DNA of 64,000 nucleotides from Aliivibrio sp. EL58 (lineage in GTDB: Bacteria; Pseudomonadota; Gammaproteobacteria; Enterobacterales; Vibrionaceae). Location: contig NZ_OMPC01000009.1 of assembly GCF_900312675.1 (NCBI RefSeq), positions 1,289,589-1,353,588 on the forward strand. Reading direction: 5' to 3'. The translations under genes and the position numbers were made by a program. The first letter of the stretch is position 1. Each line of letters starts with the position of its first letter. This document shows positions 1-9,706 of this stretch, piece after piece. A model generated the notes under the pieces. That model was not told the DNA's origin. It did not search any database and saw nothing but the letters and a program-made list of their open reading frames with translations.

Positions 1-602
1 TGAGATATTTGCTTAGCCAATAGTCGATAAGAATCTACCGCTAAAAAGACATCTGATGCTTTTACGCTGACTTTAAATTGGTCGAAGTTCATTCGATCCA
101 AGATATCTACATGGCGCATTGCTGATTCAAGTAACGCTTCTGCTGTTGGCTCTTTGTATTTTACTTGAATGTCTTTTTCTAATGAGCCGCCATTCACCCC
201 AATACGAATTGGAATATTTTTATCTCTTGCGCAATCAACAACAGAACGAATTCGTTGTTCATTACCAATATTGCCTGGATTAATACGTAAGCAATCCACG
301 CCATATTCTGCAACTTTTAATGCAATACGATAATCAAAATGAATATCAGCGACTAATGGCACAGATACTTGCTGTTTAATGATCTTAAACGCTTCTGCAG
401 CATCCATTGTTGGCACTGAAACTCGAACAATATCAGCGCCTACTTTTTCAAGTGCTTTAATTTGGGCTACCGTCGCAGCAACATCAGTCGTTAATGTATT
501 TGTCATTGACTGAACAGCGATAGGCGCTCCATCACCAATAGGAACATTACCCACATAAATGCGAGTAGATTGGCGACGTTTAATTGGGGACTCTATATGC
601 AT
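1..602 (-). CDS. ispG: 4-hydroxy-3-methylbut-2-enyl diphosphate synthase, N-terminal part (cut by window edge)
   Basis: IspG (GcpE) converts methylerythritol cyclodiphosphate to HMBPP in the MEP isoprenoid pathway, using a [4Fe-4S] cluster. About 200 N-terminal residues are visible, starting [11 protein letters not shown] at an ATG at 602 and containing the family's conserved [24 protein letters not shown] opening, the [15 protein letters not shown] stretch and the LRINPGNIG segment. The cluster-binding cysteines lie in the C-terminal part, outside the window. The gene follows rodZ by a dozen bases, the order rlmN-pilW-rodZ-ispG known from other gammaproteobacteria, so it is probably the distal gene of that operon. 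Confidence 0.95.
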   Translation of the reverse strand, partial: MHIESPIKRRQSTRIYVGNVPIGDGAPIAVQSMTNTLTTDVAATVAQIKALEKVGADIVRVSVPTMDAAEAFKIIKQQVSVPLVADIHFDYRIALKVAEYGVDCLRINPGNIGNEQRIRSVVDCARDKNIPIRIGVNGGSLEKDIQVKYKEPTAEALLESAMRHVDILDRMNFDQFKVSVKASDVFLAVDSYRLLAKQIS

Positions 603-614
603 GGAATCAACTCA

Positions 615-1532
615 TTATTGAGGTAAGGTTAATCGTGCAACTTTACCTGCTGGATAAGCAGATAAATCAACAGGTTTGCCTTTATAAGTTAGTGTCACGG
701 CACTTGGTGCGCCAATAATTAATTTATAAGGGGCTTTACCTGTTAGTTTTAATGTTTGATTTGCTTTTTTTACGCCAGAATACAAACGATTGTTTGAAGC
801 GTCTTGAACTTGTAGCCAGCAATCGCTGTTAAAGGTCATCGTTACATCTTCAGTCACGATAACTTTTGTCTCAACAATTTTCTCAGCTTTTGCTTCAACC
901 GGAGTAACAGCCTTAGGCTCTTCTTCGATTTGCTTTTCAAGTTCAGCAGGATCTGTTTCTAGATCAGAAACCTTAGTATCTAACTCAAGCATTTCAGCTT
1001 CTGTTAATGTTGGTTCCAGCTCTGTCGCAGTAGCATCATTTTCTGTTGGTTCAATTGCTTCTGCCGTTGCTACATCACTTATCAATGTAACATCCTGTGT
1101 GCTTTCTAGTTGAGCTTGTTCTTGCCACCACCATAAAACAGACATACTTAAGATCAGAGCAAAAATAACCCATGTTAACTTCATAATACGATTGTCATGT
1201 TTTTCTCTTTTTGTCTTACGAGAAAAACTTTGCATGTCATGCTCTTCTATTAAGGTTTTACCAAGCTGATCTAAGGCATTTAATACTTTAACTTCTGGTA
1301 CGTTCACCACTTTGGCGTAAGATCGATAATAACCCCGAGTAAACGTGGCTAATTTCCCCATGTCAAATTCGTCAGCTTCAATTTGTTGTAAGACTTCGAC
1401 ACGTAAACGCAAGCGAGATGAGACTTCCTCAAGTGTTAGTCCTAGCTCTTCACGGGCTTCTTTCAATAATTGCCCTGGAGCAATAAGAGTCTCTTTTACT
1501 TCACTTGTTATTTCAATATTTTCAGTAGTCAT
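615..1532 (-). CDS. rodZ: Cytoskeleton protein RodZ
   Basis: RodZ is an inner-membrane protein that couples MreB filaments to the cell-wall elongation machinery and so maintains rod shape. The 305-residue product has an N-terminal helix-turn-helix domain of the HTH_25 type (about residues 19-85), a basic juxtamembrane stretch and one membrane segment around 118-137. A long acidic, Glu/Thr-rich periplasmic linker (about 140-225) leads to a C-terminal beta-rich DUF4115 domain. Its start overlaps the end of pilW by 11 bases, which indicates translational coupling. Confidence 0.93.
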   Translation of the reverse strand: MTTENIEITSEVKETLIAPGQLLKEAREELGLTLEEVSSRLRLRVEVLQQIEADEFDMGKLATFTRGYYRSYAKVVNVPEVKVLNALDQLGKTLIEEHDMQSFSRKTKREKHDNRIMKLTWVIFALILSMSVLWWWQEQAQLESTQDVTLISDVATAEAIEPTENDATATELEPTLTEAEMLELDTKVSDLETDPAELEKQIEEEPKAVTPVEAKAEKIVETKVIVTEDVTMTFNSDCWLQVQDASNNRLYSGVKKANQTLKLTGKAPYKLIIGAPSAVTLTYKGKPVDLSAYPAGKVARLTLPQ

Positions 1533-2283
1533 AATTTATATAGTTCTGATATTCGATGGAGTCCGGATACTCTGTCCCAAGTATATTTGCGTACTTGTTA
1601 ACTAAGTGCATATTGCCTGCTTTTTTTTCTAATTCTATGAGTAAGCTTAGGCTAATGGGTTTATATCCGTACTTCTTATTAAATTTAAACAGTAAAACTC
1701 TCGGTTCTGAATAGTTGCCTTCATCAATATTCAATTTTGCCAATTGAAGGGTAGAACGAACACGATTTGGATCATGAGCCAGCGAGCGCTCAAAATACGT
1801 TTTAGCTGTCACTTTATCCCCACTACTCAATGCACACATTGCGGCATTTTCATAACTTGTAGAAACAAGATAGTAGTCAGGTAATTCGATTGCTTGAGAA
1901 AAATTTTGCTGGGCTTTCTCATATTCGCCATTTTTACAAAGAAAAACGCCGTAGTTATTTAATACATTACCATTTTTTGACGAAGAACGTAATGCTCGTT
2001 TGTAAGCCTTTTCAGCTAAAGCGGTTTCTTGGACTTGTTGGTAATAATAAGCGAGGGAGGTTTGAGAACGGTAATAGTTAGGGGCGTACTGTGCAGCCAA
2101 TTCCAAATTTTCACGGGCTTTGATCATATCCCCCGCATTCAAATAGCTTAATCCAAGGGCAATTCGAGCTTCTGCTGCTCGAATTTCCTCTTCTTTACTC
2201 ATGTCATCTATTTTATTAACAGTGACACAACCAGCACTAATCAATAATCCAAACGTTATTAGTGCTGCTCGCCATTTTTTCAT
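1522..2283 (-). CDS. pilW: Type IV pilus biogenesis lipoprotein PilW/PilF (TPR protein)
   Basis: This outer-membrane lipoprotein (PilF in Pseudomonas, PilW in Neisseria and Vibrio) assists assembly of the PilQ secretin. The 253-residue product begins with a lipoprotein signal peptide ending in the lipobox ISAGC with Cys19, followed by tandem TPR helices from about residue 35 to 230. The gene sits between rlmN (31 bases away) and rodZ (overlap), the usual gammaproteobacterial context. The name collides with the minor pilin pilW near 61.5 kb, which is a different protein. Confidence 0.9.
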   Translation of the reverse strand: MKKWRAALITFGLLISAGCVTVNKIDDMSKEEEIRAAEARIALGLSYLNAGDMIKARENLELAAQYAPNYYRSQTSLAYYYQQVQETALAEKAYKRALRSSSKNGNVLNNYGVFLCKNGEYEKAQQNFSQAIELPDYYLVSTSYENAAMCALSSGDKVTAKTYFERSLAHDPNRVRSTLQLAKLNIDEGNYSEPRVLLFKFNKKYGYKPISLSLLIELEKKAGNMHLVNKYANILGTEYPDSIEYQNYINYDY

Positions 2284-2313
2284 TCTGCCTTCCCTTGCTG
2301 TTATACACCAAGA

Positions 2314-3432
2314 TTAAACAGTTTTAACAGGGATCCCTTCGCCTTGCTGTTTAACTTGAGTACGTTTAGTTCTATCGATTACATCGCCAACCAACTGGCC
2401 ACAAGCAGCATCGATATCGTCACCACGTGTTTTACGAACGGTTACCGTAAAATCATATTCCATTAGTGTTTTCATGAATCGATCAATTCGTGAATTACTT
2501 GGTTTCTTGTATGGTGACCCAGGGTATGGGTTAAATGGAATCAAATTAATCTTCGCAGGTGTTTCTTTTAATAGTTCTGCGAGTTGTCTTGCATGGTTCA
2601 TATCATCATTAACATGATCTAACAGAACATACTCAACGGTCACGCGACCACGGTTAGCATTTGATGAAGCAATGTACTCACGTACACACGCTAAAAACGC
2701 TTCAATATTCCAACGGTCATTAATCGGCATGATTTCACTGCGCAATTCATCCGTTGGTGCATGAAGAGAGATAGCTAAAGCAACATCAACTTTACCAATC
2801 ATTTGCTCTAAACCTGAAACAACACCTGATGTAGATACTGTTACACGACGTTTAGACAGACCAAAACCAAGATCATCAAGCATGATGTCTAGTGATGGGA
2901 TCAAGTTTTTCATGTTTAGTAATGGCTCACCCATCCCCATCATTACAACATTGGTAATTGGGCGGCGACCTGTTTCTTTCTCTAAACCAATCTCACGAGC
3001 TGCACGCCAAATTTGGCCTACAATTTCAGATACTTTAAGGTTACGGTTAAAACCTTGTTGTGCCGTTGAGCAGAATGTACATGCTAGTGCACAACCCACT
3101 TGAGAAGAAACACATAATGTTGCACGGTCTCCATCTGGGATATATACCGTTTCAACGTCTTGATCGCCAACTTTCATTGCCCACTTAATCGTACCATCAG
3201 CTGAATGTTGAGCTTCAGATACGTAAGGTGCACGGATCTCACACTTGTGTTTTAGTTTTTCACGAAGTTTTTTGTTGATGTTATTCATTTGATCGAAGTC
3301 ATCACAACCAAAGTGATACATCCACTTCATAATTTGATCGGCTCTGAATGCTTTCTCTCCTAATTCCTCAGAAAAAAATGCTCGAAGTCCTTTACGATCA
3401 AAGTCCAGTAGATTGATTTTAGCTGTAGTCAT
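2314..3432 (-). CDS. rlmN: Dual-specificity 23S rRNA A2503 / tRNA A37 methyltransferase RlmN
   Basis: RlmN is a radical-SAM enzyme that adds a C2-methyl group to A2503 of 23S rRNA and A37 of some tRNAs. The radical-SAM cluster motif CxxxCxxC is visible as [10 protein letters not shown] (Cys114, 118 and 121 with this start). The open frame runs 18 codons further upstream, but the ATG at 3432 ([11 protein letters not shown]) is preceded by AGAGAGG at good spacing and gives the normal length of 372 residues, so it was chosen. It is the first gene of the rlmN-pilW-rodZ-ispG run. Confidence 0.95.
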   Translation of the reverse strand: MTTAKINLLDFDRKGLRAFFSEELGEKAFRADQIMKWMYHFGCDDFDQMNNINKKLREKLKHKCEIRAPYVSEAQHSADGTIKWAMKVGDQDVETVYIPDGDRATLCVSSQVGCALACTFCSTAQQGFNRNLKVSEIVGQIWRAAREIGLEKETGRRPITNVVMMGMGEPLLNMKNLIPSLDIMLDDLGFGLSKRRVTVSTSGVVSGLEQMIGKVDVALAISLHAPTDELRSEIMPINDRWNIEAFLACVREYIASSNANRGRVTVEYVLLDHVNDDMNHARQLAELLKETPAKINLIPFNPYPGSPYKKPSNSRIDRFMKTLMEYDFTVTVRKTRGDDIDAACGQLVGDVIDRTKRTQVKQQGEGIPVKTV

Positions 3433-3537
3433 GTTGCCTCTCTGATAAATAACATCACCGCGAATATCGGGCGCAGAATTGTACAAGTTTTGAGAGAATA
3501 TTACTAGAGGTAGAGGTATGAGGAAAAATCAAAGAAT

Positions 3538-3635
3538 AGAAACTATATGCACTTCGTGCCTGGATACTATAAGAGCAGATAGGCAGACAGCGTAAGCTAC
3601 ACTGCTCTTATAGGAAGTGAAGCGATTAGTTTCTA
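3538..3635. repeat. 98-bp nested palindromic intergenic element
   Basis: Outer arms AGAAACTA (3538-3545) and TAGTTTCT (3628-3635) enclose perfect 12-bp inner arms CTATAAGAGCAG (3568-3579) and CTGCTCTTATAG (3603-3614). The GCACTTCGTGC hairpin and the GAAGTGAAGC segment between them add further pairing. The element fills most of the rlmN-ndk gap and has no coding potential. It looks like a small MITE- or REP-like repeat; copy number elsewhere cannot be seen from this window. Confidence 0.6.
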
Positions 3636-3673
3636 GTTAATATAGAAAGCTTAGCTTACTTTTTAACATGACT

Positions 3674-4108
3674 TTATTCTGCTGGACGAGAACAAATTTC
3701 ATCATCAGCGAAGAAATACGCAATTTCACGAGCCGCTGATTCTGGGCTATCTGAACCATGAACTGAGTTGTAACGCATGCTTATTGCATAGTCAGAACGA
3801 ATAGTTCCGCATGCAGCTTGCTCTGGGTTTGTTTTTCCCATTAACTCACGGTAACGAACAATTACATCTTCACCTTCAAGTACTTGAACCATTACAGGTC
3901 CTGATGTCATGTATTCAACTAAGGCATTAAAGAACTCTTTACCTTCATGTTCAGCATAAAAACCTTGCGCCTGCTCTTTGGTTAAAAGAAGCATCTTCGC
4001 GGCTACAACTTGCATACCTGTTTTTTCAATACGACGATAAATAGCGCCAATTAAATTACGTTTAACAGCGTCTGGTTTTACAATTGAAAAAGTACGTTCT
4101 ATTGTCAT
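3674..4108 (-). CDS. ndk: Nucleoside diphosphate kinase
   Basis: Ndk transfers the gamma phosphate of ATP to nucleoside diphosphates through a phosphohistidine. The 144-residue product has the family's normal length, the N-terminal [11 protein letters not shown] motif and the active-site histidine His117 in NSVHGSDS. It is flanked by pepB upstream and by the palindromic element before rlmN downstream, and appears to be a single-gene unit. Confidence 0.97.
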   Translation of the reverse strand: MTIERTFSIVKPDAVKRNLIGAIYRRIEKTGMQVVAAKMLLLTKEQAQGFYAEHEGKEFFNALVEYMTSGPVMVQVLEGEDVIVRYRELMGKTNPEQAACGTIRSDYAISMRYNSVHGSDSPESAAREIAYFFADDEICSRPAE

Positions 4109-4216
4109 TTTACTTTCCTTTAAAGTGTCTTTTTAGATCTTATATTAATTCTAAACAGTACTCTCTATTCTCTTAAATCGACAATAAAAATACTGATGGG
4201 AATTATCTAAAAGAAA

Positions 4217-4245
4217 AAAGAAGACCGAGCATGACTCGATCTTCA
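4217..4245 (-). terminator. Rho-independent terminator of pepB
   Basis: On the minus strand a GAAGATCGAG / CTCGGTCTTC hairpin with loop TCATG is followed by a run of six T. It lies directly after the pepB stop codon. Confidence 0.8.
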
Positions 4246-4251
4246 TTCTAT

Positions 4252-5538
4252 TTATTTCGTTAAAAGGTTTGCTAATGTTCTTACACCAACCCCTGTTGCT
4301 CCAGCAGACCATTTATCTGACGGGGCAGTACGGTAAGTTGCTGAACAATCCATATGCAACCATCCTTTCTTATAATCATCAACAAAGTAAGAAAGAAAAC
4401 CTGCAGCTGTACTTGCACCTGGTGAATATGGACCAGATCCAATGTTTGCTAAATCAGCAAAACTTGATGGCAACATAGTTCGGTGGAATTCCATTAACGG
4501 TAAGCGCCATAGCCCTTCATTTTCTTCCTGAGCAGAAGCAAGTGCTTTTTGACTTAACTCATCATCAAAGCTTAACAATGAATGGAAATCATTACCTACT
4601 GCCATTTTAGCTGCACCGGTTAGTGTTGCACAGTCGATAATAAGCTCTGGGTTTTGTGCTGAAGCAAATTGAAGACCATCAGCTAATACTAAACGACCTT
4701 CTGCATCGGTATTTAAGATCTCTACTGTTTTACCATTTTTGTAGGTAATGATATCGCCTAGCTTTAATGCTCGACCAGAAATCATGTTTTCAGCACAACA
4801 TAAAATCAATTTAACACGCTTGTCTAAACCACGAAGAATCGACATTGCAAGGCCAGCCGTCGCTAATGCAGAGCCGCCCATGTCCGCTTTCATTGATGCC
4901 ATGCCGCCAGACGGTTTAATACTGTAACCACCTGAATCGAACGTAATGCCTTTACCAACCAAACATGCAAATACTGGTGCATTTTCGTCGCCCGTCGGGT
5001 TGTAATCTAACTGTAGCATCGCTGAAGTACGTTCTGAGCCACGACCTACCGCATAAATACCCGTCCAACCTTCAGTAAGTAAATCTTTATCTTTAACAAT
5101 CTTAGCCGTAACGGTACCAGCAGGCGCCACCGACTTAATAAACTCAGCAGCCATTGTCGTTAACTGACGAGGGGCTACTTCTTCTGCCGTTTTATTGATA
5201 ACTTCACGAGTCCAATTAGTCGTCAAAATACGATCATTCAACTCTTTTTCATCTGCCGCTGCAAGCCCAGCCCAAGTCACGTCATTATTGCTTTTCGAAT
5301 CACGGAAGCCTTGAACAAAAGACCAAATAGACTCTAAATCCCACTCTGAACCTTCTAGTTCAACAGCAACAATACCTTGACCTGTTAACTTTCGAGCTGC
5401 ACGCTGAATTGCACTATAAACGTCGCTGTCGGTACAGTGGATAACAGCACCTTCAGCCGTAAATGAAAGCGGTGCGTTGTCACCCCAATGAGTAGGTGCA
5501 GCAATTGATGAAAGTTGTACAGTCAACTTTTGTGACAT
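4252..5538 (-). CDS. pepB: Peptidase B (M17 leucyl aminopeptidase family)
   Basis: PepB is a cytosolic, two-metal M17 aminopeptidase that releases N-terminal residues from peptides. The 428-residue product has the length of the PepB subfamily (shorter than PepA). It carries the metal-binding stretches [15 protein letters not shown] and KADMGGSA and the signature [14 protein letters not shown]. In E. coli pepB also lies next to the isc cluster, as here. A strong hairpin terminator follows. Confidence 0.93.
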   Translation of the reverse strand: MSQKLTVQLSSIAAPTHWGDNAPLSFTAEGAVIHCTDSDVYSAIQRAARKLTGQGIVAVELEGSEWDLESIWSFVQGFRDSKSNNDVTWAGLAAADEKELNDRILTTNWTREVINKTAEEVAPRQLTTMAAEFIKSVAPAGTVTAKIVKDKDLLTEGWTGIYAVGRGSERTSAMLQLDYNPTGDENAPVFACLVGKGITFDSGGYSIKPSGGMASMKADMGGSALATAGLAMSILRGLDKRVKLILCCAENMISGRALKLGDIITYKNGKTVEILNTDAEGRLVLADGLQFASAQNPELIIDCATLTGAAKMAVGNDFHSLLSFDDELSQKALASAQEENEGLWRLPLMEFHRTMLPSSFADLANIGSGPYSPGASTAAGFLSYFVDDYKKGWLHMDCSATYRTAPSDKWSAGATGVGVRTLANLLTK

Positions 5539-5768
5539 GGTGAATCTCCTTTAAGCACGCAATAACTCCATACAATCATACAGATTAGCTCTGCCAATTA
5601 TTTATATTGCGTTAATACAAACCGGTAATAAGCGAACAGAATGTTCTTTTAATATAATTTGCCTACTTTACCTTGGCGATACAAGGAATTTCAGCAAAAT
5701 CTAAGAGATTGATCTAAGCAGTTGGTGGGAATTTAGACGTTATAACTGAATTGATTAATTTTAGTGAA

Positions 5769-5969
5769 CTAATCCCATTCATCCATCCAACAAAGCACTA
5801 TCGCTTCCAATACTTTTTCTCCAGAATGTTTAGGATCATCATCGAAGTCGTCTAACTCTAAAACCCATTGGCACAAATCAGTAAACCGCACTGTTTTTGG
5901 ATCCGTATCCGGATACTTATCTGACAATTCAATCGCTATTTCTCTAGAATCTATCCATTTCAAACTCAT
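5769..5969 (-). CDS. iscX: Fe-S cluster assembly protein IscX
   Basis: IscX is a small acidic protein that binds IscS and modulates iron or sulfur delivery. The 66-residue product has the family length and the typical opening [15 protein letters not shown] and the ending VLCWMDEW. It is the last isc gene; a stem-loop with a T-run separates it from fdx, so it may be partly uncoupled from the rest. About 230 bases between iscX and pepB hold no gene that I can recognise. Confidence 0.93.
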   Translation of the reverse strand: MSLKWIDSREIAIELSDKYPDTDPKTVRFTDLCQWVLELDDFDDDPKHSGEKVLEAIVLCWMDEWD

Positions 5970-6006
5970 TGTAAACTCCTTTTAAATTGGTCATTTTATA
6001 GCTAAT

Positions 6007-6058
6007 AAAAAAGGCAAGCTTGAGGCGAGTAATCACTTACTTCTCAAAACTTGCCCTC
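6007..6058 (-). terminator. Stem-loop with T-run between fdx and iscX
   Basis: Arms GGCAAGCTTGAG (from 6013) and CTCAAAACTTGCC (to 6055) pair, and on the minus strand the stem is followed by TTTTTTATT. This looks like an intrinsic terminator or attenuator after fdx. It would lower iscX expression relative to the upstream isc genes. Confidence 0.65.
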
Positions 6059-6084
6059 TTATTTAACATCTTAGGTTTTGAAGA

Positions 6085-6423
6085 TTAATGATCTTCTGAT
6101 GCTAAGTTTAGTGTATATTTTGGAATTTCTACCACTAAATCTTGTTTTGCCATTCTCGCTTGGCAACCAAGGCGAGATTCTGGTTCTAGACCCCATGCTT
6201 TATCTAGCATGTCATCTTCAAGCTCATCACTTTCTTCAAGTGAATCAAACCCTTCACGGATAACAATATGACACGTTGTACATGCACATGATTTCTCACA
6301 CGCATGCTCAATCGCAATACCATTTTTAAGGGCTACATCTAAAACCGTTTCGCCTTCATTTGCTTCAAGTACTGCACCTTCTGGGCATAACTCATTGTGT
6401 GGTAGAACAATAATCTTTGGCAT
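6085..6423 (-). CDS. fdx: Isc-type [2Fe-2S] ferredoxin
   Basis: This adrenodoxin-like ferredoxin supplies electrons for cluster assembly on IscU. In the 112-residue product the four cluster ligands are Cys42, Cys48, Cys51 and Cys87 (ACEKSCACTTC and LGCQARM), the same numbering as E. coli Fdx. Cys46 is the extra non-ligand cysteine. It starts two bases after the hscA stop codon. Confidence 0.96.
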   Translation of the reverse strand: MPKIIVLPHNELCPEGAVLEANEGETVLDVALKNGIAIEHACEKSCACTTCHIVIREGFDSLEESDELEDDMLDKAWGLEPESRLGCQARMAKQDLVVEIPKYTLNLASEDH

Positions 6424-6425
6424 TT

Positions 6426-8279
6426 CTATACCTCATCAATAGATTGACCGGCTAATGCGGCGCGAATAGATGCATCCATTCGACGCGCAGCAAACTCTTG
6501 GCTTGCTTCATCAGCGTGTTTAATTCCATCTTCAATTGCTTGCGTATCTGTACCTTGACGTACTGTGATCAACGCTTCAACTGCTTGTAAAACTTCTGCT
6601 TGTTCTTCTTTGGATAGTAATGCATCGCCATCATTATTAAGCGCGACAACTAATCCTTCGATAACACGGTCAGCTTCAACTTGCTGCTCTGCTAATGCAC
6701 GAGCTTGCATATCTTCTTTAGCAAACGTCATTGAATCTTTCAGCATGCTAGCTACTTCATTATCACTTAAACCATAAGAAGGCTTAACTTGAATATGAGA
6801 TTGAACACCGGTACTTTTTTCCATTGCAGTTACAGATAAAAGACCATCAGCATCCACTTGGTAAGTCACTCGGATATGTGCAGCACCCGCCGTCATCGGT
6901 GGAATACCTTTCAATGAGAAGCGAGCAAGAGAGCGCCCATCTTCCACCATTTCACGCTCACCTTGAACGACATGAACCATCATGCCTGTTTGACCATCTT
7001 TAAAAGTGGTAAATTCTTGTGCTTTCGCTACAGGGATCGTGGTATTACGCGGAATGATTTTTTCAACCAAGCCGCCCATGGTTTCTATACCTAGAGACAA
7101 TGGAATAACATCAAGCAATAACATTTCAGCATCAGGTTTATTACCCACTAAAATATCCGCTTGAATGGCAGCGCCAATAGCAACCACTTGATCAGGGTCG
7201 ATACTGGTTAATGGCGTTTTGCCAAAATAATCTCCTACAGAGCTACGTACGATAGGTGTTCTTGTTGAACCGCCAACCATAACCACTTCCATTACTTCTT
7301 CTGCGGTAATATCTGCATCTTTTAATGCACGGCGACAAGCCATTAGTGTTTTCTTCACTAACGATTGAATTAATTGATTAAAAATATCAACTGTAATATT
7401 GCCTGACCATTCTTTAAAAGAAACAGTCACTGAGTCTGCATCTGACAATGCCACTTTAGTTTCTGTTGCTAATGTCAAAAGCTCACGCTGTTCTTGATTA
7501 GAAAGTGCTGATGTAATACCTGCTTGGTCTTTAATCCATTGCGCTAATGCATGGTCAAAGTCATCACCACCCAGTGCAGAATCACCACCTGTTGCTAATA
7601 CTTCAAATACGCCTTTTGATAAACGTAGGATTGAAATATCAAACGTACCACCACCAAGATCATAAACTGCAATAACGCCTTCTTGACCTGAATCTAAGCC
7701 ATAAGCAATCGCAGCGGCTGTTGGTTCATTTAATAGACGAAGCACATTTAAGCCAGCTAATGTTGCTGCATCTTTGGTTCCTGCGCGCTGAGCATCATCA
7801 AAATAAGCCGGTACTGTAATGACAACACCTTCAAGATCGCCACCTAACGTTGCTTGAGCTCGGTTAGATAATGATTTAAGGATCTCTGCTGATACTTGAA
7901 CTGGGTTCACATCACCTTGAGGTGTATTAATAACAGGTAACCCATTATCACTTTCTTTAAATTCGTAAGGTAAATCAGGGTAACGTGTTTGAATGTCTTT
8001 CAGCGAACGGCCCATTAAACGTTTTACCGAAATAATGGTATTTTGAGGATCTAAAGCCGCAGACTGGTAAGCGTTGGCACCCACACAAATTTTATCGTTT
8101 TGATATTGCACTACGGACGGAAGAATTACATTGCCTTTTGTATCCGGTAATGTCTTTGCTTCACCACTTCGAACCGAAGCGACTAGTGAGTTAGTTGTGC
8201 CTAAATCGATGCCGACTGCTAGTTTATGTTGATGTGGTGCAGCACTTTGTCCAGGCTCAGAAATTTGTAGAAATGCCAT
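6426..8279 (-). CDS. hscA: Fe-S cluster Hsp70-type chaperone HscA
   Basis: HscA is the specialised Hsp70 that, with HscB, drives release of clusters from IscU. The 617-residue product has the Hsp70 ATPase signatures [10 protein letters not shown] (about residue 23), [10 protein letters not shown] and [11 protein letters not shown], then a substrate-binding domain from about 390. The length matches the HscA family, not the longer DnaK. It sits between hscB (35 bases upstream) and fdx (2 bases downstream). Confidence 0.97.
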   Translation of the reverse strand: MAFLQISEPGQSAAPHQHKLAVGIDLGTTNSLVASVRSGEAKTLPDTKGNVILPSVVQYQNDKICVGANAYQSAALDPQNTIISVKRLMGRSLKDIQTRYPDLPYEFKESDNGLPVINTPQGDVNPVQVSAEILKSLSNRAQATLGGDLEGVVITVPAYFDDAQRAGTKDAATLAGLNVLRLLNEPTAAAIAYGLDSGQEGVIAVYDLGGGTFDISILRLSKGVFEVLATGGDSALGGDDFDHALAQWIKDQAGITSALSNQEQRELLTLATETKVALSDADSVTVSFKEWSGNITVDIFNQLIQSLVKKTLMACRRALKDADITAEEVMEVVMVGGSTRTPIVRSSVGDYFGKTPLTSIDPDQVVAIGAAIQADILVGNKPDAEMLLLDVIPLSLGIETMGGLVEKIIPRNTTIPVAKAQEFTTFKDGQTGMMVHVVQGEREMVEDGRSLARFSLKGIPPMTAGAAHIRVTYQVDADGLLSVTAMEKSTGVQSHIQVKPSYGLSDNEVASMLKDSMTFAKEDMQARALAEQQVEADRVIEGLVVALNNDGDALLSKEEQAEVLQAVEALITVRQGTDTQAIEDGIKHADEASQEFAARRMDASIRAALAGQSIDEV

Positions 8280-8314
8280 GGGTAATATCCTTCACTTAAT
8301 TAATCTAACAAAGA

Positions 8315-8830
8315 TTAATTTAATAATTTATCTTCTAACTTTTCGACTTCTTGATTGAGCTTATCAATAAACTTCAATTTACGTACGCTTTGTGCCGCTT
8401 CTTGCCATGCATCCGCGTCTAATTGTTTTTTTAATTCAGACAATTGTGATTTACGCATTGCGGAAACATTTTCAGAAAAATCAAATAACGCACTTTCAGG
8501 ATCTGAACTTGATGAGATATCTTCTAGATCTTCTCGCAGTTCCATTTGTTGCATTAAAAACATTGGATCTTGCATCGTCGTTTGTTCACCACGAATATCA
8601 TGACCTTGTTCTGAAAGTAAGTATTCTGCACGGGAGACTGGATTTTTTAGCGTTTGATAAGCGTCGTTAATTTGCGCCGCTTTTTGAACGGAAAGTAAAC
8701 GGTCACGTTCTGACGAAGTCGCGAAGTTATCAGGGTGGAATCGTTTCTGCAATTCACGGAATTGAGCAGAAAGAAGGCCACCATCCAGTTCAAACTGGTT
8801 TGGCAGCCCAAATAATTCAAAATGATTCAT
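8315..8830 (-). CDS. hscB: Fe-S cluster co-chaperone HscB
   Basis: HscB is a J-domain protein that brings IscU to HscA. The 171-residue product has an N-terminal J domain with the HPD motif at His32-Asp34 and a C-terminal helical domain (about 85-170) that binds IscU. The gene follows iscA by 15 bases. Confidence 0.96.
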   Translation of the reverse strand: MNHFELFGLPNQFELDGGLLSAQFRELQKRFHPDNFATSSERDRLLSVQKAAQINDAYQTLKNPVSRAEYLLSEQGHDIRGEQTTMQDPMFLMQQMELREDLEDISSSSDPESALFDFSENVSAMRKSQLSELKKQLDADAWQEAAQSVRKLKFIDKLNQEVEKLEDKLLN

Positions 8831-8845
8831 AGTTAACGTTATGCT

Positions 8846-9169
8846 CTATACGTTGAAGCTTTCACCACACCCACATTCACTTTTTACGTTTGGATTGTTG
8901 AATTGGAAACCTTCATTTAGACCTTCTTTAGCAAAGTCTAATTCAGTTCCATCCATGTAAGCTAAGCTTTTTGGATCGATGATAATCTTAACCCCAAACT
9001 CTTCAAACACTTGGTCTTCTTCGTTTAGTTCATCAACAAATTCAAGAATATACGCCATACCAGAGCAACCAGAGGTTCTTACGCCTAAACGTAGACCAAT
9101 GCCTTTTCCTCGGTTTTCAAGAAATGTTTGAACACGGCTTGCTGCTGCTTCAGTTACTGAAATGGCCAT
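8846..9169 (-). CDS. iscA: Iron-sulfur cluster assembly protein IscA
   Basis: IscA is an A-type Fe-S carrier or iron donor. The three conserved cysteines are visible in SGCSGMAY and in the C-terminal SECGCGESF. The open frame extends to 9202, but the ATG at 9169 (MAISVTEAA) gives the family's 107 residues and was chosen. It lies about 130 bases after iscU, with an imperfect stem-loop in the gap. Confidence 0.95.
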   Translation of the reverse strand: MAISVTEAAASRVQTFLENRGKGIGLRLGVRTSGCSGMAYILEFVDELNEEDQVFEEFGVKIIIDPKSLAYMDGTELDFAKEGLNEGFQFNNPNVKSECGCGESFNV

Positions 9170-9240
9170 ACTACAACCTTTACTATATTTGTTTGTGGTC
9201 ATGGGTGTCGTTAATCAATAACGACCTATATTAGACAATA

Positions 9241-9280
9241 AAGCGCCGTATTTACACGATATCACGTAAACAGACGCTTT
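9241..9280. other. Imperfect stem-loop between iscU and iscA
   Basis: AAGCG (9241-9245) pairs with CGCTT (9275-9279), with further imperfect pairing of TTTACACG and CGTAAA inside. There is no T-run on the minus strand, so it is more likely a processing or mRNA-stability element than a terminator. Its role is unknown. Confidence 0.45.
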
Positions 9281-9296
9281 ATAACGTTACTTAATC

Positions 9297-9674
9297 TTAG
9301 TGTTTATTACGGTAATCAGATACCGCTGCTTTAATCGCATCTTCCGCTAAGATTGAACAGTGAACTTTCACTGGTGGTAATTCTAGCTCTTCAGCGATTT
9401 CAGCATTTTTAAGCGCTGCTGCTTCGTCTAATGTTTTACCTTTAACCCACTCAGTAACTAGTGAGCTTGATGCGATTGCTGAACCACAACCGTATGTTTT
9501 AAATTTTGCGTCTTCAATAATACCTTCTGGAGATACTTTGATTTGCAATTTCATAACATCACCACACGCTGGTGCACCAACCATACCGCTACCAACTGAT
9601 GGATCATCTTTTTCAAATGAACCAACGTTACGTGGATTTTCGTAGTGATCGATTACTTTTTCGCTATAAGCCAT
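9297..9674 (-). CDS. iscU: Fe-S cluster scaffold protein IscU
   Basis: IscU is the scaffold on which [2Fe-2S] clusters are built from IscS sulfur. The 125-residue product has the ligand cysteines in GAPACGDVMK, the YGCGSAIASSS motif, the HscA-binding LPPVK loop and Cys in VHCSILAED. The open frame extends to 9722 and overlaps iscS, but the ATG at 9674 (MAYSEKVIDHYENPRN) is preceded by AGAGG and matches the family start. Confidence 0.97.
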   Translation of the reverse strand: MAYSEKVIDHYENPRNVGSFEKDDPSVGSGMVGAPACGDVMKLQIKVSPEGIIEDAKFKTYGCGSAIASSSLVTEWVKGKTLDEAAALKNAEIAEELELPPVKVHCSILAEDAIKAAVSDYRNKH

Positions 9675-9706
9675 GATAAATACCTCTAAATTCTGGAACG
9701 TCCGTG

